A DNA stretch of 64,000 nucleotides, from assembly GCA_964036195.1 (NCBI GenBank), contig OZ038455.1, forward strand, positions 7,271,855 through 7,335,854, read 5' to 3'. Below the pieces are notes generated by a model. The model ran no database searches, was not told the origin of the DNA, and saw nothing but the letters and a program-made list of their open reading frames with translations. The DNA is from Sphaerolaimus hirsutus. Lineage: Eukaryota; Nematoda; Chromadorea; Monhysterida; Sphaerolaimidae. Positions 1-11,134 of the stretch are shown here, piece after piece (position 1 is the first letter of the stretch; each line of letters begins with the position of its first letter). Both the position numbers and the translations under genes were made by a program.

Positions 1-591
1 CATACGCCCGATAGATTTTTTAAAGTTCAGCCGCATCGACGCACGAGCACCGAGAGCAGGGCGGTTTGTAAAATATACGAAACCATCCCTTAAGGTCGCC
101 GATATTGCAATATGACGTAAATCGCTTCGATTTTGGCCCGGAAATCGCTATTTCGTAATTTCTTGGCCGTCTGCCAATTCGCTTTTTATTTTATTTTGTC
201 GGGCGGGTTACTCGCATAAGTCGCGCTTTTGTACGCTCGTGCATGCATTTCTTTCTTGTCACTGCCCTCATGGTTTCGGTTGCAGACAGTGAACACTAAA
301 AAAGTGACCACCTGACTACACAAAAGCGCGACTTATGCGAGTAACCCACCCGACAAAATAAAATAAAAAACGAATTGGCCGACGGCCAAGAAATGATGAA
401 ATCATGATTTCCGTGCCAAAATCGTAGCGATATACATCATATTTCAATATCGGCGACCTTTAGGGATGGTTTCGTATATTTTACAAACCGCCTTGCTCTC
501 GGTGCATGTGCGTCGATGCGGCTGAACTTTAAAAAATCTATCGGGCGTACGCCCTACCCTACAAATCTGTAGGGAGAATTAAATCTGGCCC
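1..591. mobile_element. Non-autonomous foldback transposon of the CTG-target family (left end cut by window)
   Basis: Two long inverted arms (about 4-235 and 316-548) would fold into a hairpin. The right terminus reads GAATTAAATCTGGCCC, ends at 591, and is followed by CTG (592-594), the 3-bp target word used by the large three-ORF element at 45,406-52,546, whose ends read almost the same. The subterminal sequence with paired CCCTACC/GTAGGG words also matches that element. The left terminus lies outside the window, so the duplication cannot be confirmed for this copy. No ORF is present. Confidence 0.7.
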
Positions 592-982
592 CTGGTGGTT
601 TCGACAATATTAGGGACTGTGATCGAAGTGTTGAGGAGTGTCCACCAGGGTCTGCTAGCTCACACAATTGAGCTGAGGGCTCCTCACCTCCCAAGCTGTC
701 AAAGGTATTGGTCACCCATTTGGAACTACCTCCAGTGAACTAATGAAAATTTTCCAATATACAACAAAACATATGCAAAACAAATATTTGATAAGAACCA
801 CTGTTTCAACAGTAAAATGTTGTAAAATGCAACTTTTTGTAAAACAACTGAAGTTTTTTTCAAAAAACACAGAAACTCAAGTTTTTTTCATGAAAAAACT
901 CAAAACACAGGTATTCATTTTTGAAAAACTCAAAATACAGAAAGTGTTTTTATTTTGAGAACTCACCCATCGTTGCCTACAG
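592..982. repeat. Intergenic sequence with a fragment of the AAAACTC/ACACAG word-array element
   Basis: Bases 592-740 show nothing recognisable. From about 740 to 975 there are repeated AAAACTCAAAACACAG-like words ending in CACCCATCGTTG. This is the same right end as the complete element at 41,824-42,982, so this is a truncated copy. No gene is visible. Confidence 0.5.
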
Positions 983-2230
983 CAGAGTTGTGAAAAGTAC
1001 TGAACCTTTTTGAAAGTAAACTTAAATGTAAAATATTTGTTTTTTACTCACTGCTGACGCTGAGTGCAGAAAATGTAAAGTAAATTTTACTGTATTCATG
1101 AGTAAAGGTGAGTAAATTGCCTACTTTTGTTCCCGGAAAATGTAAAAGTGGGTATTTCTGCTCATTTTTGACCCAACGTTCGCTCTAGATCAAAAATTCC
1201 CAATTTTGCCGTCCTCAAATTCACTATTTAATGTGTTTTGCCACTTTATAAAGCTATTTTGGATATTTTTCCGGATTTTTAGCTTTTTTCTTCGTTTTTC
1301 CATTCATGCATTGAAAAATAAAATAAAAAAGCTTATCTGAAATACGCCCATTTTCTGGGGGCGTCAGCGATATTTGTGTATTAAAAAGGAACGTGTATTA
1401 AAAAGTCAGACACTGACATTTTCATCGTAAGCTGCCAATACCGGGGGCTCTGAGAAATAGTCAAACCAGAAATAACCCAAGTGTAAATTCGGAGCTGCCG
1501 TAGTTTGATTGTGCCTATATAAGCCGATGCTGCGAGGTAAATGCGAAATTTATTAGTTGAAGTGTGAATGGCGAGCATTTTTTATATCGAATATCAAATA
1601 ACAGGTAAACAGTTTGTCAGTGTTCATTTACTAATTGGCTTAGGTCCAAGTGACACTCGTAGCTCCTTCCAGAGAATGAGCCACCAAGAGAGTGTCACCA
1701 AAACTCTCAGACCTAAGCCTAAGCCTAAGCAGAGCCTAAAATATTGTGAAAATATCACTAATTTGCATGTTAGGTATTTGTACGCGAAGTAAAAACTGTA
1801 TCCAAATCAAAGATACGAAGAGTATCCAAATCGAATTTTCCGATGAAGAGAATGCCGATGAATTAAATCACCAAATGGGGCAAGCATTTTTTTATATCGA
1901 ATGTTGAATATCGATAAGGAGGGTCCGTCTGGAGAATGTCGAGTTTCGAGTCCGGAGAAAGGAGGAGAATATCGAGTTCGAAAAATATCGAATACCAAAT
2001 ATCGATATCGAGAAGTTGTATCATCCAAACCCTAGTCCTGTGTCAAATTATGTACAAAAAGAGATATACCGGTAGTCTCCCGCTGTTATTGGTGATGACT
2101 GTAAAGCGACGTGCACATTTCTGGTCAGCACATGCGCCAAATGCCCACCACCGATGCACAAACAATGCTTTGTAGGGTATGCACATCAAATTACAATTGA
2201 GGCGTCCAATTATAAAAGTCGACAAGTCCA
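983..2230. repeat. Intergenic: fragment of a CAGAGTTG-type element and TATCGA word arrays
   Basis: Bases 983-1,180 begin CAGAGTTGTGAAAAGTACTG and carry GTAAA/ACGTAAA words, like the left end of the element at 15,307. No matching right end is seen. Bases 1,578-1,610 and 1,890-2,030 are made of TATCGA/ATATCGAG words, ending near CATCCAAACCCTAG. No coding potential is evident. Confidence 0.45.
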
Positions 2231-3060
2231 AAATATGAAAATTTTGAGTTAGGCCTGGAAACGTCATCTTCTGGGGCCTGGCGCCTGGGGCTACTTCTGC
2301 ACATTTTTATCATTTTCCATAAATTTTTTGACCTCACATCCCAATATGGCAAGTGCAAAGTTTGACATTTGACATTTTGGGGGAAAAATGCAAAAAATTT
2401 GGGCAAGAAGTAGACAAGTCCACTTAGTTTCGGGCTAAAAGTCGACAAGTCCACCATTCGTTTTTGTTTTTGTTCGGAAAAATAGCAAGAAATGTGATAA
2501 GTCCGCTATGGACAGCTAATTCTAAAAGTCGACAAGTCCATAAAATGCCCATAAGGCAGCCACATCATCGCCCGGAACAAAAATGTTCTCGCGTGCAAGA
2601 AATCGACAAGTCCATTTCCCTCCCAACAGTTTTGCTCTGACAGAATGGAAATTTTTGGACACCCCATTTTTCACATACAGGTTGAGAGCAGGGGCTGAAT
2701 TTGACACTTTATTGTCAACATATGGAACTTAATGGAAAGCATGAGAAAGTCAAATTGGACACGCACCACGGGCTTGGAATTGGGTCTGAAACTTAAAATG
2801 TGGAAATTTTGTGGACTTGTCAACTTTTAGAATTAGACATATCAATTAACAAGGGGTCTAATTCTAAAGGTGGAGTTACAGCATAACAATAAGAAGAAGG
2901 TGATACGACAAATAAAATGTCACCAAAAATTCATTTGGTGACATTTTTAAGTTTTTTATAAAAATTCATGTTTCATATTCCATTTTTCACAAAAATTTAT
3001 TATGTGCAAGGTGTGGAATTCGAATTTGAAGAAAAATGTTTGATGAAAAATGGTCTGCCG

Positions 3061-4263
3061 TAGTGATGTAAAAAGCGCCAGACTTTTGGCGCCAAGCGCC
3101 AAAAGCGCCATGGCGCTTTTGGCATGCGAGCGCCAAGCGCCAATGGCGCCACAGCAAAATAGCGCCAAGCGCCAAAAGCGCCATGGCGCTTTTCTAGACC
3201 ATGGCGCCAAGCGCCAATGGCGCCACGGGATGATGGCGCCAAGCGCCAATAGCGCCAGCGCCAAAAAAATTTGCTGCATTAAGTGCAGCGATGCAAATGC
3301 AGTGCTATCTATTTGTTTGTCAACTGGTTCCCATCCCAATTCAAAGTATGCTTGACAAGTAACACTACCCAGTATTGTATACACATATACCATATTTCCT
3401 CGAAATATCCCCCTTCAATTACCCCCCCCCCCTCGAAATACACCCCGTCTGCAATAATGTAGATCATGTATCCAATGAACATGATACATTTATAGCTGCG
3501 CATTTACATCGCAGCTATACATGGCATTGTTTATGGAACCAACTATGGTAATATGAACAAATATATCCTATTTGGTTATCTAATTACGTATTGGGTGCAA
3601 AAAAACTATACTTTACTATGACCCTTCATAAAAACTCCCCCCGAACAAGCACCCCTCGAAACTCCCCTCAAAATTTGCACCCTGAAAAAATAAACCCACT
3701 GGCTGTATTTCGAGGAAATATGGAAGGTACTTCATGCCGGTACTTCATACCACAGCAACAATACAACTTCATTTGCAATATAATGCAACACTATGCATTT
3801 GAACGCTCGTCACCAAGCCTTGAATTGGGATGAAAACCAGTTGACATAAAATGTCGTTGAAAACTAGTGCGTGTAGGCCCATTTTTTGGTTAAAGTTTTG
3901 AATATTCTTGCAATTGCATGGACATGGTTTACAAAATAAGCAGATAGGGGGTTTGTTCTTCCTGTAACACACTTAGAGTAACACATTTACTTATGTAGGC
4001 AAGGTCTTTTTACATAAGAAAAATGATTATTTTTTTTACTACTTGGCGCTTTTTTGGCGCTTTATAAAACACTAGCGCCAAGCGCCAATGGCGCCACGAC
4101 ATCATAGCGCCAAGCGCCAAAAGCGCCATGGCGCTTTTCGGTAGCACAGCGCCAAGCGCCAATGGCGCCACAGCAAAAAGGCGCCAAGCGCCAAAAGCGC
4201 CATGGCGCTTTTTGCTTTGGCGCTAGCGCCAAGCGCCAGCGCCATGGCGCTTTTACATCACTA
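3061..4263. mobile_element. hAT-like non-autonomous element with GGCGCC arrays
   Basis: The inverted tips are TAGTGATGTAAAAAGCGCC at the left and its complement at the right. They are flanked by an exact 8-bp duplication GTCTGCCG (3,053-3,060 and 4,264-4,271), the duplication length of hAT transposons. Inside each tip lie about 200 bp of overlapping palindromic words GGCGCC, AAGCGCC and AAAGCGCCATGGCGCTTTT. A TA-type element (3,390-3,724) sits in the middle. There is no transposase; ORFs here are products of the repeat. Confidence 0.85.
3390..3724. mobile_element. TA-target MITE, CCCC-rich family
   Basis: The left end CCATATTTCCTCGAAATA pairs with TATTTCGAGGAAATATGG at the right. The tip is preceded by TA. 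Runs of C near the left and GTAAATC/TGTATTC-type interior match the many CCGTATTTCCTCG elements in this window. It is nested in the GGCGCC element. Confidence 0.65.
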
Positions 4264-4367
4264 GTCTGCCGTCAAATCATCTTCACGGTGAGGCCCTAAA
4301 ATCAATTTGTTGGCAGTCATTGCATGCGATGGCCATCGGCAAATTGATTTTGAGGCCTCACCGTGAA

Positions 4368-5283
4368 TAGCATTGAAAAAAATGGCCGATTTTGAGAAAA
4401 TATAATTAAATATTATCTCAGAAAATCTCTCAAGAAAAAATATAATTTAATCTCTTGGGTCATTTTCAAAAATATAATTTAATCTCTGAGAAAATCTCTT
4501 GCCGTTAAAAAAATCTCAGAAAATCTCTCAACTTCAATTATGATTTAATCAATAGGTATCTCAAGGTGTTTGAACCAGAGGCCTTTGCTTGAGTATATGT
4601 TAAGCACTGTATGTGTTGTTTCAGCTTTTACTACCACATACTACCGCCTACTATCTAAATAATCAACAAAAATATAAATTAGGTACATTTTTCCTCAATA
4701 GAATACATTACTTTCACGTGTGAAGATCGAAAGAGTATTTATCAGATGACTTTTTCACCACATTTTGGTAACTGTATTTGCAAAGCATTCAGTCAACTTT
4801 ATAGTTCTTAAAACATATCTACATTTACTCAAAAATGCATATACTAGAGTACTGAGTAAATACATTTACATTTCCTCTGAAAAAGTACCAGTACTCTCGT
4901 TTATGTATTCTTTTTGAAAGTATTTGAGTACAGAGAATGTATTTCGGATAGACTTTTTATAGCCTCTTTCATGCTATATAACAGAAAAAAGGGAGAGAAG
5001 AAACTTAAAATAGGAGCAAAAATAACCAAAAATGGGTATATTAGCGCATATATAGTTAAAAATAGCTGAAAATCAGCGAAAAAGCACATGAACTAGTGAA
5101 TTTGAAGGTGAAAATGGACAAATATAGAGAGATTTTCTCGGGAGATTTTCTCAATCAGGAAAAAATATAATTAAATCTCTCTGGAAAATCGTGGAAAAAA
5201 TATAAATCTCAGAAAATCTTATATTTTCTGAGATTTTCTGAGATTTTTTAAATATAAATCTCCCTGAGATTTTTTCAACGCTA
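4368..5283. mobile_element. hAT-like element with ATCTCAGAAAATCTC arrays
   Basis: The tips TAGCATTGAAAAA and TTTTTCAACGCTA are inverted. The flanks carry an exact 8-bp duplication ACCGTGAA (4,360-4,367 and 5,284-5,291). Arrays of ATCTCAGAAAATCTC/AATATAATTTAATCTC words occupy both ends (about 4,390-4,550 and 5,130-5,275). The interior includes GAGTACTTTTA-type sequence. No transposase ORF. Confidence 0.85.
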
Positions 5284-5604
5284 ACCGTGAAATTGATTTG
5301 ACGGCGGACCATTTTTCATCAAACGTTTTTCATTCAAATTCGATTTCCACACCTCGCACATAAATTTTTTTGCGAAAAATGGAATATAAAATAGACATGA
5401 ATTTTTTATTAAAAAAATTAAAAAATTAAAATAATGAATTTTTAGTGACGTTTTATTTGTTGTATCACCTTCTATTTATCTTATGCTTATTTATTGTTAT
5501 GCTGTAACTCCACCGTAAAAGTGAAGAAGTCCACAAAATGCGATTTTGAGTAAATTGCATTTTCAGGTTTCAGATCCAATTCCAGGCCCGTGCTGTGTGT
5601 CCAA

Positions 5605-6118
5605 TGTGGCTATTGTGGTAGCGGTACATTCTGCAACTAAAAATCATGCCAGTAACTTCACTTGGAGTTCAAGCTTAACTGAACCAACAAAAAAATCATC
5701 AAAAGGTAGCAAAAGTACACTACACTACAACAACAATAAGAATTTAGCAAAAGTGAACTTTGATGTATCTGAACAGTAAAAAGTATACTCAGCAGACTGC
5801 AAAGTATGTGTCCAAAATTACTTTGTGTTTTTTACAGATTTGGATACAGATAAAAACACCATAGTGAAAAAAGAAAAATACAGATTGGAAAAATAATGGA
5901 AAAATGCAAGAAAACTGAGCCAGAAAATCGAAAAATGGCCTGGAAAAATGGAAATGAAAAGGTAAAAATTTTTCAGCCGGAAAACGGAAAAATGGGCTGC
6001 AAAAACAGAAACCGAAAGGAAAAAATTTTCAGCTGCCGGAAAACGGAAAATGGAAGGTAAAAAAATTTTCCTGCGGAAAAGCTGAAATGGAAAACGGATT
6101 CGGAAATTTGACACCCTA
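5605..6118. mobile_element. 5'-truncated GGAAAACGGAAA element
   Basis: The right tip TTTGACACCCTA ends at about 6,118. Upstream are GGAAAACGGAAA words and a unique stretch (5,620-5,760) closely related to 45,740-45,870 in the complete element 45,446-46,886. Comparison with the opposite foldback arm, which lacks it, shows it is an insertion. The left tip is missing. Confidence 0.65.
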
Positions 6119-6479
6119 CTCTCTCATGCCTACCATTAAGTTCCATATGGTCACAATAAAGTGTCAAATTTTCAGCCCCTGCTCTCAATATATATGTGAA
6201 AAATAGGGTGTCCAAAAATTTCCATTCTGTCAGAGCAAAACTGTTTTTGGGAGGGAAATGTACTTGTCGACTTCTTTCCTCTTTTTTTGCATTATCCCCC
6301 AAAAATGTCAAATTTGACATCATCATAAATTTATGTACGGGCATGTGAGGTCAAAAAATTTATGGAAAATAATGGAAAATGTGCGGGAGAATCCCTACCC
6401 CAGATGACGTTTCTCTGGATGTCCTTCAAAGCGGCAGATGTTTAATGTTTCAAGAAACAACAAAACATATCATAATTTA

Positions 6480-6720
6480 AGCAAGCATTGAATGTGCACA
6501 GTGACCTGGCAGCTCGGAGCACACGGCGCTCTTGCTCAACCCTAACAAGATATTGTATGACTTCGTTCCACCCCCCATCTGCCACCAGCAAGCCCCATCG
6601 CTGTACACATAGGGGGTCGCCAGTGCCGCGCAAGCCTTCTGCAGGGGGGTGACCAGTTGTTCGGCGCGTGCGCAGTGGGCACACAGCAATAGACCTGTGG
6701 GGGGGCAGACACCGGTGTTA
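6480..6720 (-). pseudogene. Possible coding fragment, unrecognised
   Basis: A GC-rich island in AT-rich surroundings keeps an open minus-strand frame of about 80 codons that includes CAHCARAEQLVTPLQKA. It could be a degraded exon or the remnant of a retroelement. There are no splice sites I trust, and I do not recognise the family. Confidence 0.2.
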
Positions 6721-7380
6721 AAGGCAGACCATTTTTGCAAAGTAAATGTAAAAGTGAATGTAAAGTACTTTTTTACTCACCAAGTCACAGGCACAGGTAA
6801 GAACGGAAAACGTAAGGTAGGTAAAAAAACATGTGAAAAACATTTACACTGCTCAAAGGTGACTAAAATACTTTATTCCGGCTCCGGGAGAACGTAAAAG
6901 CGAATATTTTTCTCATAGAGAACGTAAAAGTGAGTATTTTTCTCACCAAAAACGTAAAAGTGACTACCTCTTTTTTCCAAATTAGCATTTCAAAATCTTT
7001 TTTAGAAAACATAATTTTTCATCCCCACTTACCGACGCTTGGCCAGAACATATTTTTCCACATTTTCAATGAATGTTGAGAAACAAATGTTATGCAAATC
7101 TTGTTAGGTGATTGTCTTAATTTTTCACTGGGTTTTTGTAGGGCTTCACTTTATTGCTGGTGACTATTTAAAACAAAACACACGAATGTCACAGGGAAAA
7201 TTCAAAACATGCATAAAATTATATTCATTTACCTAGTCAGACTTAATAAACACTCCCCCTCCTCGAAAAACCCCCTCAAAATAACCACTATGAATCAATA
7301 AACCCCCCTCGAAATACCCCCATCTAGAATGATGTAAATCATGTGAATAGGTATGCAGTATATTATACATGATGTACACT
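6721..7380. repeat. Intergenic: GTAAA/ACGTAAAAG array and half of a C-rich TA-type MITE
   Basis: Bases 6,740-6,965 are repeated AACGTAAAAGTGA words, as in the CAGAGTTG family. Bases 7,240-7,330 contain CCCCCTCGAAATACCCCC words of the TA-type MITE family without clear ends. Nothing coding is seen. Confidence 0.5.
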
Positions 7381-7394
7381 AGCGGTCAGAATAG

Positions 7395-7731
7395 TGTTGC
7401 ACCCACGGGGCTCAGAGCAATGGCAGTCTGTACCCGGGGTGCTATTTGAGGAGTGGAGGCATTTGGAGTGTGCTGTGGATTTATTTGGGCACCGTCGCCG
7501 TGCAACACGTTCCTCAGTTTGTTAGATTAACTTCATTTTACTGAAGTGCAAAAGAGAACAGGCAAAAGAGCTGAACTGAATAGACATACAAAATAGCCAC
7601 TTATAAAGGTTTGGCTGAAACATAAAAGTTAGGGGTTCAGCACAACTACTAAAAACCCTACTCAATGTGGAAATGCAAGTAAATATAGTTACAATACTGG
7701 AATGTACAATCAATGTAGTTTATCTACAACA
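7395..7731 (-). repeat. 3' LTR (element on minus strand)
   Basis: 337 bp, TGTTGCAC...CTACAACA on the plus strand, almost identical to the copy at 10,794-11,130. It is bordered internally by the C-rich stretch that is the polypurine tract on the coding strand. Confidence 0.9.
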
Positions 7732-7906
7732 ATCCCCCCCAAGTTCACCCTACCAGGGGGAACTGACTGAAAGAAAAGAAAAAATGAATAGACCAAATTG
7801 ACAAATCCTAATTGTAGAATCAAAATTATCACATGAAAAAAGTCACAATTTAACATATCACATTGCATCAAATCATCTGATCCTGTATTCGGATTTTTTC
7901 TTGCCA

Positions 7907-10600
7907 TCAATTGACATCCTTTGTCAGGAATGGTTGCGCAGGGTGGTGGAATTGTCGCATGCTTTGCCAAATTTTCTGGTTCCAGAAGATGCGCGAGGGG
8001 TGCTTTCTGGCTGCTGGTTGGGTGGATCTGGTGATGGTTGTGTGGTTGTTCCTGGGAATCCTGGTGGCTGCAGCGTGGTTGCAAGAATATCCATGCTTCA
8101 AGTGTGCAGTTGTTGGCTTCTGGGAATTTACTTCTTGCATGTGCCGCACCCAGCTACAGTTGCCTGGAGGGTAGGCTGCTAGGGGCAGGGATTGCGGGGA
8201 AAGGTGTGGTGACGCTGGCCAGTGGTGTCTCTCATGAACATGGCGGACACAGCTCACTGTATCCATGGCTGGCCTCTTGTAGCATGCCTCACGCTGCAGT
8301 TGACCCTCTTGTCGGTGCTTGTAATTCACAGATGGATGGATTTGATGGATTCGCCCAGTGTATTCACGTGAAAGCCTCTCCAGTTCCTGGTGCGCTGTTT
8401 TGACAATCTGCAGGGGCCCCCAGATTGCTGCTCTGCCAATCAGAAGGGTGTCAGCTTCTGGGAGGAATTCTGTCAACTTCACCACTGCCGGAAGATGGTC
8501 ACTGTGCCATTCTCCATCAGGTGTCTGGTGCTTGACCTTCATGTCATAGATTCGCAGGCATTCCTGTGTGATATCATACCCTGATGTCTGGATATAGCCT
8601 TGTGTGTAGGGTCGAAACTTTGCCCTCTCTTTCTCTGGGTTGGCTCCAGCTTTTCTCCAGACTTTTTGCAGGGTGGAATCTTCAATAAACAGCCCGATGT
8701 TACAGCCAGTGTCAATACGCCCTGTGATCGGGATCCCCATGACTGTGACAGTTGCTATTGGGTCTGGGTGTTCAGTGGTGGGGGCATGGGGCATTTCTTT
8801 TGTATTGGCACTTATTGGCATCCAGTCCTCCAGATCTGGCCATTTGTCCTGTTCATCATCTGTGCAGCCTGCCCACGATTCATTGTCTTCCTCGTACTCT
8901 TCCTTTGTGCACCTACTGGCTGGGCCATCCGTTTGAAAGGGAATCCCCAGCTCTTCGCACTTCTTCAGCATATGTTGTTTGGCTTCTTCATCTGTTTTGC
9001 GTTGTCTCATTAGGGACCTCTTGACCTTTTCTGCCCTGTCTGCCCGGTACCCTGGAGACTTGCTATTAATGTAGCATTTGTTGGGGTCATGTGGCATTGG
9101 GGCTCTGTGCATGAAATATGTGCACCATGGGCCTTTGTGTGTCCTGGGGTCAAATGATGTTCTGTCATCCTTGGTCTCATTGCTCTTTGCACTTTGCACT
9201 TTAGGCTCGAACTGCCAGCTTCCACCATGTTGTGGTGGGCCTTGCTGATCTCTCTTCTCTTCCTTGCGCAGCAACTTGGCTTGTTCTGCCTCCAATTGAG
9301 CCGCATCCATCTCAGTGATGGCCATGTCAAGGGTGCAGGCATTCTCACGCCACCGCGCACGCCACATGTACCAGCAGGATGCCGGGACTGCCAGTTTCGG
9401 GACTTTGTTGAATAGCTTTTTCCCGATCATCTGTTCGCGGTCAAAATCAGACATTGTCTCACTGACATGATAGAAGTTTGCTGCCAGGCGGGTGTGGAGG
9501 GCGCATACTGACTCCCCTGGGGTAGCTTTGAGGTTGTACCAGTCGGTGGCGGAGTGTAGCTGGTGGTTGAGTCGATAAATGCCGACCAGCTTGTCAATCA
9601 CGTACAGGATGTCGTGTTTTCTGTTGGTGCGGATCGCCTGATACCGTTCCTGTGCCTCATCAGTCAGGGATTGGAGGAACACATTGGTCCAGAAAAACTG
9701 CTGCTGGCATTCTGGGATGCTCAGCGCCTGCTGCATGACCATGTGGAGCCAGCATTTGAATGGTCCGGTGCGGCTTGCTTTGTCACCATCAAATTTCATT
9801 TGTTTGCTGGCGGCTGATGCCATGTGTCCAACTCCCATTTTCTCTTTGTGTGGTGGTATGCTGCTCAATTGTTGTAGTCCATCATCGGGGGTCAGTACAA
9901 AGTGTTCCATGTAATTGATCAGTCGCTGCAGCAGCGGCCCCTGGGGAACCATCGCCAGCCGGTCTTCAGTTGTCCATTTCCACGGATCATCAATTTCTTT
10001 TAGTGTGGGCTGGGCAGTACTGATGGGGATGCCTTGGGCCATTTGCTGGGTCAGCTGTTTGATTTCAGCACTCTGCTGCTGTATTTGCACCTGTTGTTGC
10101 TGCATGAACCTCTGTTGTTGCTGCATCTGTTGCTGCTGTTGCTGCAGCATTGCTATAACTGTGGAAATGTCCCCTGCTTGCATTTTGGGGTCAGGAGCAA
10201 CAGAGGGTGCTGGCGACTGGCATGGGCGAGTTGTCAGTTGGATTACTGGGGATTCACTCATGGTCCCATCATCACTGTCGCTGTCATTACCATCATGCTC
10301 GGGGTCATCCATTACGATCTTGTCCTCGGACACTGATTTGAAGTACTTGTCAGCCAGTCGCAGCAGTTTGCGGGCCAGGGTTGCCGTGCTGTCTTTGCTG
10401 GCGACTTTGCCTGATGGCCAGCCTGCTTGGCGGTACTTGTTGATTGCCGTGATTCCACGGATAAGTGCACCCCTGTTGACTGTGTCGCACCATTCCGTGA
10501 TCTTTTCACTCAGTTCGCGTTCTGTGAATATCACTTGTCCCGCTGCTGGGGCACCAGTTGTGTTGACCGCTGCTGGGTCATTAGTAAGGGGTTTGGACAA
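7907..10600 (-). CDS. gag-pr: Gag-protease polyprotein of LTR retrotransposon, 897 aa
   Basis: Structural and protease polyprotein of the LTR element. The N-terminal part is acidic and Ser-rich; residues about 152-176 are a glutamine-rich coiled stretch (QQQQ...MQQQQ). Residues about 205-440 are alpha-helical and Trp-rich, like a capsid. A C..H..C cluster (WCTYFMHRAPMPHDPNKC, about 492-509) may be a single degenerate zinc knuckle. An aspartic protease active site GRIDTGCNIGLF lies at about 627-638, followed by a LLIGRAAI stretch typical of the second protease strand. The last 150 residues are His/Pro-rich and low-quality, and the ORF ends before any polymerase, suggesting that pol was deleted. 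The ATG at 10,600 is the first in the frame inside the 5' LTR. The clade (Ty3-like or BEL-like) cannot be settled without pol. Confidence 0.85.
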   Translation of the reverse strand: MSKPLTNDPAAVNTTGAPAAGQVIFTERELSEKITEWCDTVNRGALIRGITAINKYRQAGWPSGKVASKDSTATLARKLLRLADKYFKSVSEDKIVMDDPEHDGNDSDSDDGTMSESPVIQLTTRPCQSPAPSVAPDPKMQAGDISTVIAMLQQQQQQMQQQQRFMQQQQVQIQQQSAEIKQLTQQMAQGIPISTAQPTLKEIDDPWKWTTEDRLAMVPQGPLLQRLINYMEHFVLTPDDGLQQLSSIPPHKEKMGVGHMASAASKQMKFDGDKASRTGPFKCWLHMVMQQALSIPECQQQFFWTNVFLQSLTDEAQERYQAIRTNRKHDILYVIDKLVGIYRLNHQLHSATDWYNLKATPGESVCALHTRLAANFYHVSETMSDFDREQMIGKKLFNKVPKLAVPASCWYMWRARWRENACTLDMAITEMDAAQLEAEQAKLLRKEEKRDQQGPPQHGGSWQFEPKVQSAKSNETKDDRTSFDPRTHKGPWCTYFMHRAPMPHDPNKCYINSKSPGYRADRAEKVKRSLMRQRKTDEEAKQHMLKKCEELGIPFQTDGPASRCTKEEYEEDNESWAGCTDDEQDKWPDLEDWMPISANTKEMPHAPTTEHPDPIATVTVMGIPITGRIDTGCNIGLFIEDSTLQKVWRKAGANPEKERAKFRPYTQGYIQTSGYDITQECLRIYDMKVKHQTPDGEWHSDHLPAVVKLTEFLPEADTLLIGRAAIWGPLQIVKTAHQELERLSREYTGRIHQIHPSVNYKHRQEGQLQREACYKRPAMDTVSCVRHVHERHHWPASPHLSPQSLPLAAYPPGNCSWVRHMQEVNSQKPTTAHLKHGYSCNHAAATRIPRNNHTTITRSTQPAARKHPSRIFWNQKIWQSMRQFHHPAQPFLTKDVN

Positions 10601-10793
10601 CTTTGTGTCAGTGTTTTGTGCTCATTGGCACTCTGCACTTGTCACTTGCTCAGGACGGCAGAAGGCGCAGGGGCCGCTGTTGCTAGCGGTGCTGCCACGG
10701 GTTTGGATGGGGGATGGAGCTGCCGATGTCGCTGGGGGACAATCGGTGGCGGGTTCGTATGGCTTGAGATGTTTCAAGCCAGTGTGGTCACCA

Positions 10794-11130
10794 TGTTGCA
10801 CCCACGGGGCTCAGAGCAATGGCAGTCTGTACCCGGGGTGCTATTTGAGGAGTGGAGGCATTTGGAGTGTGCTGTGGATTTATTTGGGCACCGTCGCCGT
10901 GCGACACGTTCCTCAGTTTGTTAGATTAACTTCATTTTACTGAAGTGCAAAAGAGAACAGGCAAAAGAGCTGAACTGAATAGGCATACAAAATAGCCACT
11001 TATAAAGGTTTGGCTGAAACATAAAAGTTAGGGGTTCAGCACAACTACTAAAAACCCTACTCAATGTGGAAATGCAAGTAAATATAGTTACAATACTGGA
11101 ATGTACAATCAATGTAGTTTATCTACAACA
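10794..11130 (-). repeat. 5' LTR (element on minus strand)
   Basis: 337-bp partner of 7,395-7,731. The primer-binding site starts immediately inside it (minus strand TGGTGACC...). Confidence 0.9.
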
Positions 11131-11134
11131 ATAG

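Larger units (their letters stand above)
2250..6425. mobile_element. Large foldback element, opened by three later insertions
   Basis: The arm at about 2,250-3,052 is the imperfect reverse complement of 5,292-6,425. Shared landmarks are the word GTCGACAAGTCCA or its complement, a block around 2,700/6,160, and TGATGAAAAATGGTCTGCCG versus CGGCGGACCATTTTTCATCA. If the two hAT-like insertions 3,061-4,263 and 4,368-5,283 are removed with one copy of each 8-bp duplication, the arms run continuously into a small central hairpin (about 4,281-4,375). The right arm also holds a 5'-truncated GGAAAACGGAAA element (about 5,605-6,118) that the left arm lacks. The terminal duplication of the whole unit was not found. 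Confidence 0.6.
7395..11130 (-). mobile_element. Young LTR retrotransposon encoding gag and protease only
   Basis: Two 337-bp LTRs (7,395-7,731 and 10,794-11,130) begin TG and end CA. They differ at only a few positions, and the element is flanked by ATAG on both sides (7,391-7,394 and 11,131-11,134). Read on the minus strand, the sequence after the 5' LTR starts TGGTGACCACACTGG, a typical tRNA primer-binding site, and a purine-rich tract precedes the 3' LTR. The internal 3.06 kb has one long ORF with gag-like and protease regions. No reverse transcriptase, RNase H or integrase is present, so it must rely on an autonomous relative. The near-identity of the LTRs and the intact ORF indicate a recent insertion. 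Confidence 0.9.

Noticed and set aside
2956-3393. 145-codon minus-strand ORF rich in WRHWRLAP repeats (and relatives at 63,741-63,990)
   Set aside because: It is a read-through of the GGCGCC word array; the same peptide appears in several frames and at every copy of the element.
9915-10943. 342-codon + strand ORF rich in Cys
   Set aside because: It is the antisense shadow of the gag-protease ORF, including its glutamine-rich stretch read backwards.
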